Assembly (NCBI GenBank): GCA_034359265.1
Contig: CP136890.1
Location: 88,685,501 to 88,749,500 of the forward strand
Source: Canna indica
Taxonomy: Eukaryota > Streptophyta > Magnoliopsida > Zingiberales > Cannaceae
DNA: 64,000 nucleotides
Direction: 5' to 3'
This document shows positions 59,298 through 64,000 of the stretch, in pieces. The translations under genes were made by a program, and so were the position numbers. A model generated the notes under the pieces. The model saw only the letters and a program-made list of their open reading frames with translations. It was not told where the DNA came from and did not search any database. The first letter of the stretch is position 1; each line of letters starts with the position of its first letter.

Positions 59298-59690
59298 TTG
59301 ATTGCCGCATCTCTTGGTTGTGTGCTTAGTATTGATCGTCGTTCTTTTTTCTTTGAATGTGGTAAGTACATTCGAGTTTGCTTTGAGTTGGATCTTGCTT
59401 CGTCGATTCAGCAAGGCGTTTGGGTTTGTGTTGACGGTGATGATATTTTTCAACTAGTTTCTTATGAAAATTTACCTCCTATTTGTTTTGCTTGTGGCCT
59501 TATTGGGCACTATGAGGCTAATTGCCAACATATTCCCTCTCATTCTTTTAAGCATACTTCTGTTTCTCATAATCCTTTTAAAACTATTGTTCCTATGGAT
59601 TCGACCACTTCTCCTAGTAATTCTGCTCCCTTGGACTCGTTTGAGGCTTCGGAGGTCTCGACAGTATCAGCTTGCGGCCCATGGGTTTAG
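59298..59690 (+). pseudogene. LINE ORF1 part with CCHC zinc knuckle
   Basis: This open piece continues a DUF4283-type domain and then shows Cys-Phe-Ala-Cys-Gly-Leu-Ile-Gly-His-Tyr-Glu-Ala-Asn-Cys, a CX2CX4HX4C knuckle typical of the ORF1 protein of plant LINEs, which binds LINE RNA. Upstream parts are broken by stops and by the copia LTR. Confidence 0.85.
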
Positions 59691-60344
59691 GTCTGTCGTC
59701 GTCGTCCTTGTCGCCGATAATCGAACAATAGTCGTTCGACTAGCGTCGCGTCGGATAATGGTCGGGTGCCTACTCCTGGTGGCCCAAGCAAGGATGCCTT
59801 AGACCGACAGTCAATGGATGCGTCCATTCGATCAAACCTGGTTCGAATTCACGAGTCCCTCGGGTCCAAACTCCAAACCCGAACTTGATTAGGGATAACC
59901 TTAACTCGCAATCTTCCTCTTACAAAGCTAAAGTTTCGGGAAACCCTAACTCCATTCCACCCCACTCCACTTCGAATCGCCCGCGTTCTCCTTCTACATC
60001 CCCTCCTTCCATCCCTATGGATGATAATCAGCAGTTGGTGTCTTCGGCCCCGATTTCTCGCTCCTTTGAACATATGGCCGAAAAACTTGATGTTGTCTTC
60101 TCCTCAGCTCCTGCTGCACCCCTGCCTCCTAAAGCTCCGCGTCCTCGCCCTAAAAAGAGCTCCAAGGCGAATGTTGTACCCTCTTCTGCTCCTCTACTTC
60201 TCACGGATGGCTCGGCGGTGAACAAACGTAGACGATTTGACCTCCAAGCTATGTCTGATGCATGCTCTTACTGAGATGGATACCTCCTGCCCTAATTCAG
60301 GGAGTTCCTCCAATCATTCTTTCGTTACTTAGATGAAATTGTTA

Positions 60345-60881
60345 AGCTGGAATGTTAGAAGAGCGTTTAAACGTTCCATTAAAGATCATTTCTGTCCAAC
60401 AATCTCACCTTAATTCTCAAGATGCTCAGACTTTTGTCACTCATTGTGGTTGGAATTGGGTTGGAGTCTCGGCTCCTACTGTAGGCGCCTCTAGACGCCT
60501 CTGATGGCTTTATACTAGCTTGGGATTCTAATTTAATACAATGACATGTGCTTAATTTCTATCCATGCTCGGATAATTCATGTTGTCATTTATATGGAGA
60601 AATTAGAACATTTTTTGTTTTCTTATATACATGCTTGCACAAATCCTAATATTAAAGCCGAACTCTGGGACTCTTTATTAAATTTGGATTTCTATTGTTA
60701 TCCTTGGTTTTTAATGAATGATTTTAATGCTATTTTACATTATGTTGATAAATATGGAGAATTGCTTTTTACCGTTAACAAATTTGTTAGAGATTTCAAA
60801 AATTTTGTTAATAATGCTGGCTTAATTAATCTTAAATTTTTTGGTCCAAATTTTACTTGGTGTAATAAAAAAAAATCATAA
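60345..60881 (+). pseudogene. LINE endonuclease domain, damaged
   Basis: It begins Lys-Leu-Leu-Ser-Trp-Asn-Val-Arg and later has Asn-Asp-Phe-Asn-Ala-Ile-Leu where Gly-Asp-Phe-Asn-Ala is usual, then Gly-Pro-Asn-Phe-Thr-Trp-Cys-Asn. Frameshifts lie between the first motif and 60546. The intact enzyme nicks target DNA; this one has a changed motif and broken frame. Confidence 0.8.
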
Positions 60882-61468
60882 TAGGATTCTCGTTAGGCTT
60901 GATAGGGCTTTTGTCAATCATGTACGATTTCATTTTTTGGTAAAATTACTATTTCTCACTTAACCATAACTGGTTATGATCACTGCCCCCTTTTGCTTGT
61001 AGCCTCAATTCTTCATCTAGCAAAGCTAAGCTAAGGGGTTTTAAGTTTCAAAGATTTTGGCTTCATTATCTTGAATCTCATCATATTGTTCAAGATACTT
61101 GATCTAGGCTTTATCCTGATTCTACTCATTCCATCTCCTCTAACCAAGAACTCACCCTTAGATCCCTTTACAATAAAGACATTGCCCTCCAAAAGTAAAT
61201 TTCTCTTAAATGGTGGGCAAAAGCTAAAGTTAAATGGCTTGAAGATAGAGAACACTACTTATTTTCATAGAGTGATTACTTTTAAAAGAAGGCTTAATTA
61301 TATTCTCTCTATTGTGAATCATCTTGAGCAAGTTTGACCGATGAAGCTCATATTCTTCAAGCTTTTGTCCATCACCACTCTACTCTCTAGGCCCCTTCTC
61401 ATTATGATTCATCTACTAATAATGGCTAGCTTGATTTTAATCAGCTTCCCTCTTATCAGCTTGACAAT

Positions 61469-62490
61469 TTGATTACCCATTTTTCTAATTTTGAAGTTTG
61501 GGATGTAGTTAAGCAACTGTCAAATGGAAAAAGCCCTAGTTTGGATGGATTCACTGTTGAATTCTTCAAATCTTACTGGCCTTATCTTTCTCCTTCTTTT
61601 CATGATTGCTTGGACCTTTTCCACTCCAATTCTCTCATTCCCCATGAATAAGATCAAACTTTAATTACTTTTATCCCTAAAGTTAAGCACCTCAAGGTTG
61701 TTAAAAATTTTAGACCTATCTCCCTACGCAAACTTAACTACAGAATTCTAACTAAGCTCTTAGCTAATAGAATGAAGCCCTTTCTCCCTCTTTTAATTTC
61801 TCCGGAACAAACTATCTTTCTTAAATGTAGAAACATTCAAGATAATATTATGATAGTGCAAGAAGTGGCTCATTGTATTTATGCTTCCAAAAGTAAAATG
61901 TCATATATTTTGGTTAAGCTTGATTTGGATAAAGCTTTTGATAAGCTTTTTTGGAATGTTATTCTCCATGTCCTTCATTTCAATAATTTTCTCCCTTTAT
62001 TTATTAATTGGGTTAAAGCTTGCATAACTTCTCCTAGTTTTGCTTGTTTAGTCAACGGCAACACTTCTTCCTTTTTCCTTTCCACTAAAGGAGTTAGCTA
62101 GGCAGGAGATTCCCTTTCTCCCTACCTATATATCCTTGTTGCCTAAATTCTTACCAATCTCCTAAACAAAGTTGTCTCTTCTAAACATATCATTCCTTTT
62201 AAAATCATAAACACTTTTTATCACTCTCATATTAAGTATGCTGATGATATTTTACTGGTTTTTAAGGCTACTGATAAAGACCTTACCACTATTAAGAAGA
62301 TTCTTGACTCTTATGAAGTTTTAATTGGTCAGGCTGTTAACTACAATAAGTCTGAAATATATTTTCCTAACCATACTAATTCACAAATTAAGCATAAAGT
62401 TTGTTCCACTCTTCACATGAAACATGATAGCTTTCCTTTTAAATATCTTGCTTTTATCATTTCTCCTAGAAAAGCTCATATTAACTCCTT
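61469..62490 (+). pseudogene. LINE reverse transcriptase, damaged
   Basis: Pieces at 61469-61651 and 61772-62101 and the frame after 62100 together show the RT order: Asn-Gly-Lys-Ser-Pro near the start, Phe-Arg-Pro-Ile-Ser-Leu, Lys-Leu-Asp-Leu-Asp-Lys-Ala-Phe-Asp, Gly-Asp-Ser-Leu-Ser-Pro-Tyr and Tyr-Ala-Asp-Asp (about 62240). Stops at 61649, 62099 and about 62144 interrupt it. Confidence 0.85.
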
Positions 62491-62497
62491 TGATTAT

Positions 62498-62763
62498 GGG
62501 GATAACGTACAATTTGGTCTCTCAAATATAGTCGAATTTTTATAGTGATCCCTAAAAAAAAAACTCGATCAATGTGGTCCCTCTAAAACATGACTTAGAC
62601 AAAATAGTCCATCACTCGCCGAGTTTTGGATGGCTTTTTTGCCTGAGTCAGGGTCTATTTTACCATAGTCATATTTTAGAGGGATCACATTGATCAAATT
62701 TTTTCTTTGAGGGACCATTATAAAAATTTGACTATATTTGAAGGATTAAATTGTACGTTATCC
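62498..62763. mobile_element. MITE with long terminal inverted repeats inside the LINE
   Basis: The left end GGATAACGTACAATTTGGTC matches the reversed right end GGATAACGTACAATTTAATC, and similarity continues inward for about 100 bases (ATAGTCGAATTTTTATA / ATAGTCAAATTTTTATA). Flanking 9-mers TTTGATTAT and ATTGATAAT agree at 7 of 9, which suggests a Mutator-type origin, but this is uncertain. It lies just after the RT core, in the connecting region. Confidence 0.85.
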
Positions 62764-64000
62764 ATTGATAATATTTGGAACATAATTGATAGCAACTGGT
62801 AGAATAATTTCATTTCCCAAGTTGGTCATATTGTTATTGTAAATTTTGTTCTAAATTTCATCCATTTACATACATTATATGTTTCTTGGATTAATAGAAA
62901 AACTATTGACACTATCAACTCTAAATCAATGCATTTTATTTAGTCCTCCAAGGATAGTAGCAAAGGGCTACACTTAATTAACTGTGACACAATTACTCTT
63001 TCTAAAGCCTTAGTTGGTCTTGGTGTGCAAGATTTGCATTTAAAAGTCCAAGATTTATAGGTTAAAAGAATTTTTTCCTACTTGCTAATGATAATTCTAT
63101 TTGGGTTAATCTTGTTAGAAGCAAGTATTCTTTAATTTTCCAATCTTCTATTATAACTCCTAAAAGTTGTGCTGGATCTTGGAAATTATTTGTTTATGCT
63201 TTCGAAAATATTATATTTGGTTTTAAGAAAGTTATAAATTCTAGCTCTAGCATCAGTGTCATGAATGATAGTAGATTTTTTAGTATCACTTTAATTTGTA
63301 AATCAACTTTTGTAATTATGCATGCCAATCTTGCTACTGTTAGTATTTTAATTTTTAATAAAACTTGGAATGATTCTTTTGGTTATATCTCCTTTAATTC
63401 TTCTATGTGGGAATTCATTAAGAGAATCTAGTTGCCTTCCTTATCTGATGATAATTTTTGAGTTTAGGATATGGAAGCTAACGGGTCTGTTACAATAAGT
63501 TCGACCTATTTTTTCCTAAGAAGTCGTGACCTTAAGATTAACAACCGCTCTATACCCGAGTATATCATTTGGCAATTAAAAGTATCATCTAAAATCCTTA
63601 TATTTCTTTGAAAATTTCTCCATGACCGCTTACCTACTAGAGCCTATCTTTCCCAAATAGGCCTCAATACACTCTCTGATTGCCCTTTATGACAACTTCC
63701 TAATAACTCTAAATTCATTAATCATTTATTCATTTTTTGCCCTTGTACTTTCGCTATTTGGTCTCTCCTCCGATTGAGAACTGGCCTAACTCTTTCAAAT
63801 AAATTTTTTTAGATTGATAGTGGATGGTTAAAATTGCCAACTGATCAGATTGAGTTGTTCCCTATAAAGACCCTTATTGTTGCTATCTTCTGGTTCACTG
63901 ACATGCTAAGAATGAACGAGTTCACCTTGTTAGGCATTATTTTCCTAGTAGCCTCATGATGAAAATATTGGCTTTAACAAACAAAGTCAATTAATCCCCA

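Larger units (their letters stand above)
57830..64000 (+). mobile_element. L1-type LINE, runs to the window end, with nested insertions
   Basis: The order of relics is: ORF1 with a DUF4283-like part (about 58020-58148 and 59123-59420) and a CCHC zinc knuckle (about 59490), a Pro/Ser-rich stretch, endonuclease (about 60345-60880), reverse transcriptase (61469-62490), post-RT and zf-RVT regions to 63800. The 5' edge is approximate and the 3' end is not seen. It carries many stops and frameshifts and two insertions: a copia solo LTR (58149-59117) and a MITE (about 62498-62763). The conceptual RT has Asp-Leu-Asp-Lys-Ala-Phe-Asp, Gly-Asp-Ser-Leu-Ser-Pro-Tyr and Tyr-Ala-Asp-Asp, the last catalytic motif intact. 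Confidence 0.88.

Overview
This is nuclear DNA of a flowering plant. The evidence is plant-type spliced genes (amino acid permease, plant glyoxalase-I-like protein, TLC-domain protein), a eukaryotic tRNA-Gln(TTG), an initiator-Met primer site in a Ty3/gypsy chromovirus, and many plant transposon classes. The GC-rich first exons and GC-rich phosphatase-inhibitor gene in AT-rich surroundings are more monocot-like than eudicot-like. I cannot name the species.

Layout. 1-9.3 kb: a nearly full-length but decayed chromovirus (368-8907) with 2.3-kb LTRs and a TTACC target duplication. 9.5-16 kb: AT-rich DNA with a 329-bp TRIM, a long-inverted-repeat element and two Harbinger-like elements. 16.3-19.1 kb: a CACTA element with hairpin-rich ends and a TNPA-like gene. 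23.4-26.2 kb: a complete six-exon amino acid permease (+). 27.2-29.0 kb: a LINE relic holding a hAT-type MITE. 30.2-30.5 kb: an intronless PP1 inhibitor-3 gene (-). 31.1-36.5 kb: two LINE copies of one family in opposite orientation, the longer split by a 2.5-kb solo LTR. 37.9-38.4 kb: a two-exon glyoxalase-I-like gene (+). 39.4-43.4 kb: a 5'-truncated LINE with a 14-bp target duplication, inside a segment that looks like an exon. 44.0 kb: tRNA-Gln. 44.7-48.1 kb: a hAT-type MITE and a second gypsy-like solo LTR. 49.0-55.5 kb: a three-exon TLC-domain gene (-) whose 5.1-kb first intron carries a hAT element. 56.5-57.6 kb: a MULE-like element. 57.8 kb to the end: another LINE, hit by a copia solo LTR and a MITE.

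The host genes are unrelated single genes with their own promoters: amino acid import, PP1 regulation, VOC/glyoxalase fold, membrane-lipid TLC domain, tRNA. I found no operon-like or clustered pathway. Most of the window is transposon-derived, and many insertions are datable relative to each other because they are nested and their target duplications can be read. Most of these structures belong to known classes. The less ordinary observations are the nonsense-only decay of the chromovirus, the alternating 26-bp minisatellite and hairpin arrays of the CACTA element, the opposed LINE pair and the possible exon split by a LINE.
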